In this document: one piece after another, positions 49,901-57,109 of the stretch
Layout of the letters: the number at the start of each line of letters is the position of its first letter
Numbering within the stretch: the stretch's first letter is position 1
Assembly (NCBI GenBank): GCA_039105265.1
Contig: JAPFFF010000018.1
Location: 124,001-188,000 of the forward strand
Origin: Tritrichomonas musculus
Lineage: Eukaryota > Parabasalia > Tritrichomonadida > Tritrichomonadidae
Length of the DNA: 64,000 nt
Reading direction: 5' to 3'
The notes under the pieces: model-generated
Database searches by the model: none
Told to the model about the DNA's origin: nothing
What the model saw: the letters and a program-made list of their open reading frames with translations, nothing else
Position numbers and translations under genes: made by a program

Positions 49901-52900
49901 TGTTGTTTGATATCTTCACTTCCAATGAAAATGGATTCAAGATACATCCATTTAAGTTGAACTTGAAGCCAAACTGATGTTAAATCACCAATTTGTGAAA
50001 GAAGGATTTCCCAATCACGAACTTGCCTTTGGAAGTGGGCAACGAAACGTGATGAGCTAAGTGTCTGTAATTTCATCTTGTTATCATCAAGTGTTTGAAG
50101 AATATCTTCAATACCAGCTAAAATGAAACCACGATCTTCAGTTGCTGTTGGTGATCTACGGTATGGATGAACAGTAAATCTCATATGATTCCATGTTTCA
50201 CCAAGTTCTTGGATACCTTTTTCGATAATCAATTCTTTTGTGGCAGTATTAGTAACATCTGAAATGACATCTGCATATTGAAGAAGATTCATCTTGAAAA
50301 TGTTGGCAAGTGTAACTGCATTTGGTTGGAAATCAACGCCTGCTCCTGTTTTAACCATCATTTCACTCCAGTGTCTGTCTCGGAGTGCTTCGTTCTTAAG
50401 ATCCTGGAACAATGGAAGACTTTCTTTGTATGTTGCGAGTTCTTTCTTAATGTATTCATATGGTGGAAGTCCTCTTAAGTTATGTGGAAGTTTTCTTAAT
50501 GCCAATTCAAAACCATCAATACGATTAGATAATAATTCGATGTTAACTTCAGACCAAAGTTGTCCTGACCATTCAGCCATTGCATGTTGTTGTTCATCGT
50601 AAAGTTGATAAATTTTCTGATATGCGTTTAATTGGTTGGATATATTTTGAAGTTGTGGGAATGATGTAAGTGGAATACCAAAAAGTTTCTCTGCAAGATG
50701 AAGTTCATCTCTTCTTGTGCAAAGATCTTTATGTTCTTGTTTATATTTGAGAACAAGTTGTAAACCTTGGTCCATTGGTGTTTCTGGATTACCTGGACCT
50801 TCTTTATCGAATTTATCTGAAAATGCAGCAACTTCGAGTGTAAATTTATCAACTTCTTGTAAAGTTTGTTGTTTGAATTTCTCTTTTGTTTCTTGTAAAG
50901 AAATATCAAGCTTATTACTTTCATCCATAATTGTAGCCCATCTAGCTCTGAATCCTTTAATTAAATCAGCTGTTCCTTCTGGTTGTGGAAGTTGGAAAAT
51001 TGTTAAAGTACGCGATCTTTCCTCAATTTCATCCATCGTACGTTCCATATTAACTGAATTATCGTGAGCATTGTTAATAACTTGAAGGACGAATTCAAGA
51101 TCAGATCGTCCATTAAGTTCTCGTTTCATATCGGTACTGATTTGAGTTAATTCAGAATCTGTTTGTTTAACTTCCTCAACAATCATTTCTGAAAGTGCTA
51201 CACCATATGATGAAAGCCATTGACCACATTCGGCCTTTAATGAATCAATTACTGGTTTGAAATCGACAGTAACGAAATCAATATCAGTTGTTGGTTGAAT
51301 TCCGGAAATTTCTTGTGTTAATACGCGATATTGAGTCATTTTTTCATCAAATTCAGAGATTGCTGGATTCTTTTGTCTAAATGTTTCAGTTATCAATTTT
51401 CTATCGTCCATCCAAATATGTTGATATTGATCAAAAATAGAAGCTTTTTCTTCAATTGCTTTGCATGTTTGATCAACTTTATCTTGCAATTCATTTGTAA
51501 TACTTTGTACTTTTTCGCATTGAGAAACTCTCATTCCGAAATGTTTAAGTTCAACTTCATTTTCTTCACCTCCTGTTTGTTGTAATGGAATGATACATGT
51601 TCCTTCTTTCCATTGAAGGCAAACGTTTGATGTAGATAATATTTGTTTGAATATTTTTGCAAATCCTTTAGAAATATTTTCAAATGTTGGTTGATATGCA
51701 AGTTTTGGTGGTGCAAGTCGTGTGACGACTTGAAAATCAGGAGATTCCATTAAAATTTTCAATTGTAATAAAGATAAAAGAGTCGATCTTGTTAATGCAT
51801 TCAAAATTCGAGATTCCCAAATTAAATAATATTCACGTAAAGCAGCTTGAATTTCATTTTTCTGCTTCAAGGCGCCTTGTTGAGCATTGGTATTATCTTT
51901 GATGCAACTTAAAGCGTTTCCTTCAATAATTCTTAATTGTGGTGGAATATCTAGATATTGTGATAAAATTTCTTTTTGTTGTTTTTCTTGAAATTCACTG
52001 ATATAATTTGTGAATTCGGAAAGTTCTTTCATTTCTGGTTGTAATTTATCTGGAACTGTGATGCAATCACCAATGAATTGAACAGCTTTGCTGATCTTTT
52101 GAACATTTGAAGAAACAGAATTTGCTGCACTCTTGAATTGGTGAATTGCTCTTTGGCAACGAGCAAGAAAATCATTGACACCAAGACTGTTCCAGTTCAA
52201 ATAAGAAGCTCCATCTGCGAAAACATCTTCAACTGATCTCATGCAGCCAGTTAAGATTCGAACTTCATCTTCATGGATGCTTGAGATTGCATTGTTCCAA
52301 TCATTAAGCATAGCTTCTAATGATCGCTGAAGCTTTCTGTAATGTGGATATTGAAGAAGGACGTTAACAACATCTCTTGAAAGTGTATATCCCATTCTTT
52401 CAAGATGTTTTCCTTCATTAATCATTTGCTGAAGTTCTGGATCAAAATTAACGCAAAATTGATGGATTTTTACGTTGTGAAGAGTGGCGTTTTGTGTCAT
52501 TAAAATTGGTTTTTCGAGATAGATTCTTGCAATTGATTCGGTCTTGGAGCTCCATTCCTGGAAGAGTTGCATATTTTGTTTGTCAATAAGCTTTGCAACT
52601 TCGGCATAATGAGCTTTGACACCGTCTGGTCCTTCAAATAATGGATTCTCTGTAATTTGTGGATGCATTCTAAGACGTAACATTGGTTTCTTCATCCTGA
52701 TGAAAAGTGATCTTGCCCATGAAATCCTACCTGTAATAGGTGGATGATGAGGTAAAATTGGTGGATTTGACCATGAAGATTTGTATAATTCTTCAATGGC
52801 TGTAACTTCTTCTGAATACTTTTGTAAAACATCTGCATATTTTCCATCCATTTGTTCTTTCATGTCACCTGCAAGCTGAATCTTCTTGAATCGATCAAGA

Positions 52901-54792
52901 AGATCAAGACCTGCTTCTGAACTTCTGAGATCCTTGAAAGAGGTATTAATAAGACCGCTAAGCTGTTCTTGAATTTTAAGAGCTGAAGCAAGAAAACGAT
53001 TGAAAACAGCTTCCCAAGGAGCTCTGAAACGTTTATCAAAAATATCAAATGGAACTGGAACAAGTGGAGTGATCAAATCATCAACTTGTGCACGCGTTTC
53101 ATCAATAACATGTGGATTATTTGTAACTGATTTAAGCTCAGGACCAAGAATTAAATAGAGTTCGCGAAGCTTTTCTGCGATTTGTTTGAGTTCTTTACAT
53201 CTTTCTGCAATGTAAAGTGGGCGTTCAAAAAGACGAGATTGTTCGAAATCCCAGCGAGGAATATGATTTTTCTTTTCAATCATCGCTCGGGTTTCGTTGA
53301 AACGATCATGCCAGTTTGTTAAAACATTATATGCTGTTTCTGTTTGAGCAATTGCTTGATCGAGTGGACCACGTAACATATCTGTTCTGATTTCTTGGAC
53401 AACTCTATCACTGAGCTGATGAGAGATGCGCTCAATAAGAGGTGCCATAAGAGTATCAGTATTGTAATAATTTGATGTGATCCAAATTAAACGTAAGTTA
53501 TCCATAATTGATGATAATGAATTATAAATAGTTTGAAGTGGACATGTTTGTAAGTTTCTGAAATGACGTTCAAGAAGTGATAAAAAGTCGACATTACTTT
53601 TCGCTTGTTTAACATAACGATCAAGATCTTCGAGTTGCATATTAAAGTTATTTAATGATTGAGAATTGATAATATCAAGAACTTGAATAATTTGTGGAAG
53701 ATTTGGCGATTGAAGTTGTTCACGAAGTGAAGAAGATATAATATATCTTGATCTCCAAAGTTCAACTTCAGCAAGTGGTCCTGGTGCATCAGGAGTTTGC
53801 TTAGAAAGTTGATCAATTGTCTGTGCAATTAATGACGTAAATTGATCAAGAACTTGATCTAAATGTGTAGTATACTGTTCATTTTGAGCTAATTTTTGAG
53901 GATCATCGTTGACAGGAGGTGGGAAAACAATATTATGCACCGTCCTGATTTTTCTAACTGAATGATTGATTTCATCGACAAATTTTTGAAAAACTGAAAG
54001 AAAATCTGCATCAACACCTGACGCCAAAGGATCAATATCTGATCTTTCAGGCAGTGCTTCACAATGTTGTGAAAAAACTGGTGTATAAACGTTGTTGAGG
54101 CTATCTGCAAGTCCTTCAAGGCAATTTCCAGGAATAACTTGAAATGAGAAGCAGCTTCCAATTTTACTTCTATCACGAGGAATTGCTTTCTTAGCGCCTA
54201 TTAAAATGTAAAATGCCATAACACGGGCATCCTGAGGGAATGATGGAATGTTATCAAAATAAAAGTTTAGATCTGTAATATGAACTTCAATTTCTTTCTT
54301 TTCTTCGTGTGCTTCTTCTTCCTCTTCTTCTTCTTTCTCCTTTTTTTCTTCTTCTTCTGTCGCTTTAGCAGCTTCTCCTTCTTCTCCTTCCTTTGGAGCA
54401 TCGCCTCCTTCTTCTGGAGGTTTTTGCTCTCCTTCTGGAGGTTTTTGTTCTCCTTCTGGTGTTTTTGCGGCCTCGCCTTCAGGAGGAGGAGCCGTGTCAT
54501 CAGGCGGAACTCCTTCTGGAGGTTCAGCTTCTGCGTTTTCGTTTTTGGCCTCTTCCTCATCTTCTTCTTCGTGACCGTTGGAATCGGCTTGTATAGTTTC
54601 GATATGATCAACTGCGACAAAAACAACTGCTGTTCGATTAGTTTTTCCATTTAAAAAATCTGCGAGTTCGTATTTTGTTAAAACTTCAACGAGTTGTTCT
54701 CGAGGAACTTCTTGAAGATCGAGACCAAGGACCAAGCTGTCCTTGAGCCATTCAAGACGTTCATCTGTAAAAAGCGCTTCGGGTTTTGTCAT
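40918..54792 (-). CDS. Axonemal dynein heavy chain, DNAH10-like (I1/f inner arm)
   Basis: This is one uninterrupted 4,624-residue ORF. Residues 75-165 are a Glu/Pro-rich insert (PPEGEQK repeats). The tail and linker run to about 1850. The AAA ring shows four P-loops: AAA1 GPAGTGKTET (about 1960) with Walker B CFDEFNR, AAA2 GNTGGGKS (about 2240), AAA3 GRSGTAKT (about 2590) and AAA4 GIGGSGKKS (about 2935). The stalk coiled coil lies between about 3180 and 3530, followed by AAA5, AAA6 and a C-terminal domain ending GVAISMNIR. The blocks DTYGTQQPIALLKLLIDRGG, PPTPSKFHYLFNLRDLSRVF and RLWRNECLRVFHDRL match the DNAH10 class, the beta chain of the two-headed I1/f inner arm, and not the cytoplasmic or gamma outer-arm types. 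The AAA3 P-loop with Ala for the last Gly parallels GESGTSKT in DNAH10. It should power flagellar bending. The family is certain, the class likely. Confidence 0.9.
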   Translation of the reverse strand: MTKPEALFTDERLEWLKDSLVLGLDLQEVPREQLVEVLTKYELADFLNGKTNRTAVVFVAVDHIETIQADSNGHEEEDEEEAKNENAEAEPPEGVPPDDTAPPPEGEAAKTPEGEQKPPEGEQKPPEEGGDAPKEGEEGEAAKATEEEEKKEKEEEEEEEAHEEKKEIEVHITDLNFYFDNIPSFPQDARVMAFYILIGAKKAIPRDRSKIGSCFSFQVIPGNCLEGLADSLNNVYTPVFSQHCEALPERSDIDPLASGVDADFLSVFQKFVDEINHSVRKIRTVHNIVFPPPVNDDPQKLAQNEQYTTHLDQVLDQFTSLIAQTIDQLSKQTPDAPGPLAEVELWRSRYIISSSLREQLQSPNLPQIIQVLDIINSQSLNNFNMQLEDLDRYVKQAKSNVDFLSLLERHFRNLQTCPLQTIYNSLSSIMDNLRLIWITSNYYNTDTLMAPLIERISHQLSDRVVQEIRTDMLRGPLDQAIAQTETAYNVLTNWHDRFNETRAMIEKKNHIPRWDFEQSRLFERPLYIAERCKELKQIAEKLRELYLILGPELKSVTNNPHVIDETRAQVDDLITPLVPVPFDIFDKRFRAPWEAVFNRFLASALKIQEQLSGLINTSFKDLRSSEAGLDLLDRFKKIQLAGDMKEQMDGKYADVLQKYSEEVTAIEELYKSSWSNPPILPHHPPITGRISWARSLFIRMKKPMLRLRMHPQITENPLFEGPDGVKAHYAEVAKLIDKQNMQLFQEWSSKTESIARIYLEKPILMTQNATLHNVKIHQFCVNFDPELQQMINEGKHLERMGYTLSRDVVNVLLQYPHYRKLQRSLEAMLNDWNNAISSIHEDEVRILTGCMRSVEDVFADGASYLNWNSLGVNDFLARCQRAIHQFKSAANSVSSNVQKISKAVQFIGDCITVPDKLQPEMKELSEFTNYISEFQEKQQKEILSQYLDIPPQLRIIEGNALSCIKDNTNAQQGALKQKNEIQAALREYYLIWESRILNALTRSTLLSLLQLKILMESPDFQVVTRLAPPKLAYQPTFENISKGFAKIFKQILSTSNVCLQWKEGTCIIPLQQTGGEENEVELKHFGMRVSQCEKVQSITNELQDKVDQTCKAIEEKASIFDQYQHIWMDDRKLITETFRQKNPAISEFDEKMTQYRVLTQEISGIQPTTDIDFVTVDFKPVIDSLKAECGQWLSSYGVALSEMIVEEVKQTDSELTQISTDMKRELNGRSDLEFVLQVINNAHDNSVNMERTMDEIEERSRTLTIFQLPQPEGTADLIKGFRARWATIMDESNKLDISLQETKEKFKQQTLQEVDKFTLEVAAFSDKFDKEGPGNPETPMDQGLQLVLKYKQEHKDLCTRRDELHLAEKLFGIPLTSFPQLQNISNQLNAYQKIYQLYDEQQHAMAEWSGQLWSEVNIELLSNRIDGFELALRKLPHNLRGLPPYEYIKKELATYKESLPLFQDLKNEALRDRHWSEMMVKTGAGVDFQPNAVTLANIFKMNLLQYADVISDVTNTATKELIIEKGIQELGETWNHMRFTVHPYRRSPTATEDRGFILAGIEDILQTLDDNKMKLQTLSSSRFVAHFQRQVRDWEILLSQIGDLTSVWLQVQLKWMYLESIFIGSEDIKQQLPEEAAEFVSIDQNWIKLMQETKKNTLVITAAKTPDRLSTLQSLVQRLDKCQRSLSDYLETKRIAFPRFFFISDDELLSILGSGDPSSVQQHMIKLFDNCESLIFKTSRGSTTASGMVSSEKESFDFRENVAAEGPVEEWMLNVEHEMQKTLYQIMKEAVIAYPKHPRTEWIMMYIGMTVLMVSQIWWTYEVEDAFQQVRQGNKLAMKEMRSKLIQQINDIVKLVRSNLDRLGRKKINTLIIVDVHARDLVDGFVRDSILDAREFQWESQLRYYWDRTADDVAIRQCTGTFNCGYEYMGLNGRLVITPLTDRCIMTLTQALSMGFGGSPAGPAGTGKTETVKDLAKAMCRLCNVFNCGEGLDHKAMARIFSGLVQTGGWGCFDEFNRIEPEVLSVISGHIRVIQSAFKAGARQFVFEGRKIPLNPGFGIFITMNPGYAGRSELPDNLKAMFRPVVMVVPNTDLICEVMLFSEGFEANTHMLAKKMITIYSMAKGQLSKQHHYDWGLRALKSVLTRAGELKRANTQLKEEVVLMTAIRDMNMPKFTFEDTPLFVGLLNDLFPDIELDPVHHPQLSEKIDELFEEMGYSKLEKEMAKVIQLHETMGARHTTMVVGNTGGGKSVIIDILGKAQTRLGTLTRMWTMNPKACTVLELYGVLDPTTRDWKWGLFSKIFKEINTQTDKKEARYIVFDGDVDAVWVENMNSVMDDNKLLTLANSERIRLLPHCSLLFEVGDLQYASPATVSRCGMVFMDPRNLPCNVYYERWLNLHKRPENDLLVGLFERYTMPCVNFIEGKVSDTVTAPPLETIIPVTSINMVRQLCCLLESMLPGEGEEEIRDAEVLESLFIFCVIWSFGGALVDDSMLKFDQFVKRLANWVVIDAPGRYAKAGQLPGTSPTLYEFEFNVKEGQWIPWSQKIQGYEIPMNTPFNQIIVPTIDTARNQFILDHVVLKCKQPIMFVGRSGTAKTATINNFLSSFDQDRFMTRTFNFSNCTTSMDVQLSLEENFDYPTKDTATPQGGKEMVVFIDDVNMPTVDTYGTQQPIALLKLLIDRGGMYDRGGDLIWKSVQKVFYITAMAPPGGARAVLDPRFTSLFNIFHVVSPSDESLHHIFNTILGTHVKNFSDEIQHIFKTVTDATITFYNDVVAKLPPTPSKFHYLFNLRDLSRVFEGLCKSTPTKYATLGPFIRLWRNECLRVFHDRLTNMDDRNFVINKLETLIDVNFNAVREEACKDPSIYGDFIAENGEGPFLYQDLQDYSKLYDTFTEYQEEYSLAKKTKAQIVLFDYVIEHLIRILRIIKTPRGNALLIGIGGSGKKSLTRLAAYAAGYEVFEITLTRTYNETDFREDLKKLYKLVGVEKKQVVFLFADSHIMHEGFLELINNMLTSGVVPALFTQEDKDGFSQYVKEDVARQGLFESPENCWRVFIDRCRDNLHIVLCFSPSGDDLRRRCRDFPGLVNNTVIDWFDPWPDDALSAVSKHFLEQENALIPDSVFTHVVNHMVLAHQQAVKCSAEFSAMNRRHVHITPTNFLDYISTFRKLLVQKNQSIRQQIQTLADGLQSIGRASKEVEDLDVRFKAQQMNLKKKDAENQKLMEQQTEKAALTEQKMTEASAKEIEIKESLEHIKVAKKQAEEALAEARPIHEKAKKAVEAIDQGEYAKFKAMATPPEIGAEIGKLICAMFNDGEGEESWGAAKKYMAKTSFLNDMKNFQVREKCTSEKKMRHVKQLLDKLEARKEDVKRAGGSPQQIFDWCSNLFKYYEVDKTVRPKEQLVEKMENEQKKSQADFARIKNELRELQEESQRVAAKLAQGKAEQEELKRQKDQLEHRLNAAQRLTAGFSSEKVRWAEDQEALQKQLDCMIGDCLLASAFLCYLGPLNQEFRNKLLFEVLKPDLVERGVALAPDFNLGNFLATEAEIFGWRGEGLPADELSIQNGLLITRANRFPLCIDPQLQVVQWIKQHVPEKQLKSTNFQEPDFAQHVENAIQYGSVVLFEGIDEFIDPLLTPVLEKNIITQGSKKMIKFNDKELDYDDNFRIYLTTKLTAPNYSPEVSARVAIVNCCVTESGLQEQLLDIVIANEHKDLHEEKIQLVKETSDNKRRLQTLQSTLLKLLSESTGYITDNEQLLATLEETKTEAADIAVKLESAQKTTMELDSLCNEFMPVAKRGSVLFFSMNNLSAINSMYEYSLSSFSEVFVNSLRRSAPTPVVSKRIQNILGVLTVDVFEYVLTGLFERHKLMYAFHMALCIDREQGKVDDDVLDFLLKGNISLEKSSVSNPFPKWLPEQGWQDIQKLITVNDVFGRLVDDLTENEEVWNQYYSDPAPEMIDIPMGYQEKLDSLQRMSVLRCFRPDRLFLAARRYVVDNMGEQYSKFPIINYNQLFEQSSPASPVLFILSPGADPASEVYKLADKLGLLGDESGAQGAAGRANRVRSIALGQDQEEPARQMIQAGANRGHWVILQNCHLLTSWLRELEKLVEKISLRPNPDFRLWLTSDPTNKFPVGLLQRCHKVVTEPPSGLQLNMRQSFSTITEEQFEECPHFAFQPLVYVLGFFHAVVQERRKYGKLGWNVPYDFNMSDFTVSMKLMATYLTKAFDNKDTLIPWGSLRYLIGEAMYGGRVTDDFDRRVLMTYLDEYMGDFLFDDFQVFHFFTNGTVSYDLPKAKGLQEYIAAIDSLPPITSPDVFGLHLNAEITFYQDSSREMCQNLMNIHSNSFVSTGGVSKETQVASTVTEIQLKMKQPFNLNEVRASFGTETTPVQIVLIQELEHWNRLVSTMTTSLFELQRAIAGEVSMSNELESLMNSIYLGRLPEMWARLAPVTEKSLPDWLIHFQKRYDQYDDWYKNGEPKVMWLAGLHVPEAYLTALLQTACRSKGWPLDKATLMITVSTYQRTNQVMTKPALGCYLSGMYLEGASWDAENKCLIPQHPKELVMELPLLRVTPIEMNKMRTQGMLKTPIYLTQKRRDAMGVGLVQTAYLETSEHKSFWILQGVAISMNIR

Positions 54793-55367
54793 GTAAAATT
54801 TTTATTTATCCGTTTTTAGTCGTTTACTTTTGCAAAGAATAACGTTTTAATTTAAAATGTGTGTTTCTTATTTTTTTGAAGTCATATTTGGCCATTTATT
54901 TTGAAGAAATAGTATTTCACTTATCTTAAGAAAAATTAAATAAAAACTAATTTTTATTCATTAGTTATATTAAATAATATTGTTAAATTTAATATGATTA
55001 TTTATTATTTATTTAGGTTGTTTTAAAAAATAAAAAATGATGTATTTTTTCACAAAATAAGTGCTACTTTTTTGGGTCGCATATATAAAAAGCAAAAATC
55101 AAGAAAATTCAGATTAACATTAAAGAAAATTCATAGTTATTGAATTTTCATGAAAAATAGAAAAATTAAAATAACGAACTTTTTTTTATATAATAAAAAC
55201 TTTCATACTTTTTTGGCGCAAAACAAAATTCTTGATTAATATCACACTGGTATGAAAAGTCATCACAAAACAATAAATATATAATTAAATCATACAAGAG
55301 AGCCTGATCTTTGATGTATGAAAGATTTTTGTAAAATCTTTTTGATGTTGATAAATCTTATAAAAAG
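54793..55367. other. Divergent intergenic region upstream of dynein
   Basis: About 575 AT-rich bases should contain the dynein promoter. TTTTTTGGCGCAAAA at 55209-55223 is an E2F-like TTTGGCGC site, about 420 bases upstream of the dynein ATG and 145 bases before the broken LCAT-like gene. No ORF or RNA gene is visible. Confidence 0.4.
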
Positions 55368-55559
55368 ATGATGCTCTTTATCTTCTTTTCTTTATTTGTT
55401 AAAAGTTCATATAGTGTTGGTCCTATTGTTTCAGTCCCGGGAATACTTTCATCCAACTTATTTTCTGCAATCACAGAACCAAGAAATTTTCGATTATGTG
55501 AAAATTTTACCAAAACAAAACCCCAAATATGGCTAATTCCATATGCATCAAAAAGTTAA
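55368..55559 (+). pseudogene. 5' stub of an LCAT-like (lecithin:cholesterol acyltransferase family) gene
   Basis: The ORF has 63 codons from a doubled ATG. It begins with a signal peptide (MMLFIFFSLFVKSSYS) followed by GPIVSVPGILSSNL, the N-terminal motif of LCAT/phospholipase-type serine hydrolases (usually PVVLVPG-L/I-GS-L). RLCENFTKTKPQIWLIPYA then corresponds to the LCAT segment with its first conserved Cys and Trp. The frame then stops, and unrelated sequence follows. The family is usually ~400 residues with a Ser-Asp-His triad, so the catalytic part is missing. The abrupt change near 55560 suggests that an insertion or deletion removed the rest. The stub may still be transcribed as a short secreted peptide, but I treat it as a dead fragment. 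Confidence 0.6.
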
Positions 55560-55571
55560 AAATTAAAAAGT

Positions 55572-56440
55572 ATGTTTGGTCGAAATAGAAATGCTTTTCC
55601 GAGTTCATATACTCAACCTTAAAATAATGACGAGATGTTTAATCCTAATGCTTTTCAACAATCCAATATGTTAAACTTTCAATTTCAAAATCAGATATTT
55701 AATTATAATTATAGCCAAACGACACAAAATTTGCTTAATCAAATTCTTTTAATTAATCCTTTTCAACCTACAACAGAAAAATGCACCACAAAATTTAGCA
55801 GAATTCGAGCAATTATTACAAGAATCTCAACAATGTACTGAAAACTCAATAGCTACAACCTCAAAAAGCACATATGATAAATCAATTCATGTATATGAGA
55901 CAGATATGAATATACTCAACGCAAATCCTTATCCTATAACTATTGAAAAATTAAAAGTCTTTATAACCTATCAAGCTCTCAACAATATATCCATAAACAC
56001 ACTATAGAATTATATTACAGGTTTTTCTTATTATTTTAAATAAAAAATTTACAAAATGTAAATGAATTTAAATAGTTTAAAGCTGGTTTACTGAGATGTT
56101 ATAAAGAAAATATACATCGCCATTTGCCAAGAAACCTTTCAAAACAGAATATTTTATCAAGTTCTTACAGATTGCAGATATAAATGATATAAAAAACATA
56201 AGAATGATGTTTTATATGATTTTATCTTTTTATGCATTCTTACCTATATCAGAATTATTAAACCAGTACTCGTGGCACTCCTTTAGGAGAGGAGGTGCTA
56301 CATTAACATCTCAAAATCATATTGATCAATAAAAAATATAACTAATTTTCGGTGTACCAAACTAATGATGATTCAATAGCATCGTGTTGCCGTTATCTAG
56401 ATATTTGAAAAAATGGCAAACGAGTTATCACAAAGTGTTG
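55572..56440 (+). mobile_element. Fossil tyrosine-recombinase element (family uncertain, Crypton-like?)
   Basis: Remnants of a tyrosine recombinase can be read here. An Asn/Gln/Phe-rich start comes first. A core-binding, SAM-like segment follows (about 55790-56130), with a PYPITIEKLKVFITYQ-type helix. Then comes part of the catalytic domain (about 56150-56330), including the HxxR box in SWHSFRRGGAT. The element is broken, with roughly half a dozen breaks and some internal loss, so it is an old copy. No terminal repeats can be assigned with confidence. Two imperfect 33-base direct repeats lie just downstream (56530 and 56652). Whether it is a Crypton-like DNA element or another recombinase-bearing element cannot be settled from this copy. 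Confidence 0.55.
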
Positions 56441-56592
56441 AAGGGGTTGATTACCAATACAATACAAACTGTATTGAATCTTTCAACTTAGCTAGAGAGG
56501 TTATTGCCAATAAAAATACAGCTCATCGCTTATTGTTTGAACGGTGCACGTTGAGTAGCAACCGAAGATTCATTTCAGAATCATCTTTATAA
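56413..56592 (+). other. Short ORF (59 codons) of doubtful status
   Basis: An ATG-started frame encodes 59 residues (MANELSQSVEGVDYQ ... ending SESSL). It lies at the tail of the fossil recombinase element and contains the first copy of the 33-base direct repeat. In the second repeat copy the same frame would read LLFERGTLNSN against LLFERCTLSSN here. No homology is recognised. It may be a duplicated coding scrap of an element. Confidence 0.25.
56530..56562 (+). repeat. 33-base imperfect direct repeat, copy 1
   Basis: This copy matches 56652-56684 at 30 of 33 bases, with the shared core GCACGTTGA flanked by TTTGAACGG and TAGCAAC. The two copies start 122 bases apart. Confidence 0.7.
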
Positions 56593-57109
56593 TATCGAGC
56601 TCGATGTTGTTTAAATCCACTTTTGTTGTTATGGGAATCTTATAAAAGAGTTTATTATTTGAACGGGGCACGTTGAATAGCAACTACTTATGCAACCAGA
56701 ATCGATTCTAACAACTTACCTAGCTTCCACAAAATTTTGGAGAAGAAGGCTGGAATCGAACCAACGATTCAGAATCAAAATTCAAATCAAGAGATGATAA
56801 TATAAAACATAAAAAGCGCCTTTTTTTTTGATAATATAAAATACGATAGATTATTAACTCCCTAACCGTTCTATGCTCTCAAAAAGTTTATTAGAACGAT
56901 CAGACTTTGCAATCAAAAAGTGAAGTGGTTATCTGGTCGTATGCTTTCAAAAAGTTTTCTTAATGCGAACTTTTTTTGTGCCAATTTTAATAGATCCTGA
57001 TTCTTCAGCCTTTAAGGCAGTTTTAATGAATTCATAAAAAAAAAAAAAAAAGTGTTAAAAAAAAATTGAAATATTCAAAATACAAAATAACAATTAAAGA
57101 TACTTATGT
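56593..57109. other. Non-coding stretch between fossil element and RBR pseudogene
   Basis: About 515 bases contain no credible gene. They include repeat copy 2, a T run near 56819-56829, an A run of about 15 at 57037-57051, and two copies of ATGCT(C/T)TCAAAAAGTTT at 56873 and 56941. A 17-base tRNA-T-arm-like sequence (minus strand, 56749-56765) stands alone, without the rest of a tRNA. Confidence 0.4.
56652..56684 (+). repeat. 33-base imperfect direct repeat, copy 2
   Basis: Second copy of the repeat at 56530-56562. The three differences are single-base changes. The surrounding sequence does not align, so only the 33-base unit is shared. Confidence 0.7.

Noticed and set aside
40918-54792. 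Many open frames of 60-174 codons on both strands inside the dynein gene.
   Set aside because: They are shadows of one long conserved reading frame and have no recognisable domains of their own.
56650-56725. A TAGGTAAGTTGTTAGA sequence (minus strand, 56707-56722) resembling a tRNA A-box, followed about 45 bases on by GTTCAAAT.
   Set aside because: The D-stem, T-stem and acceptor do not pair, so there is no tRNA-like fold.
56749-56765. A tRNA T-arm-like sequence on the minus strand (GTTGG TTCGATT CCAGC, a good B-box).
   Set aside because: No matching acceptor strand, anticodon arm or A-box lies at the right distance upstream, so it is not a tRNA gene; a chance match or a scrap.
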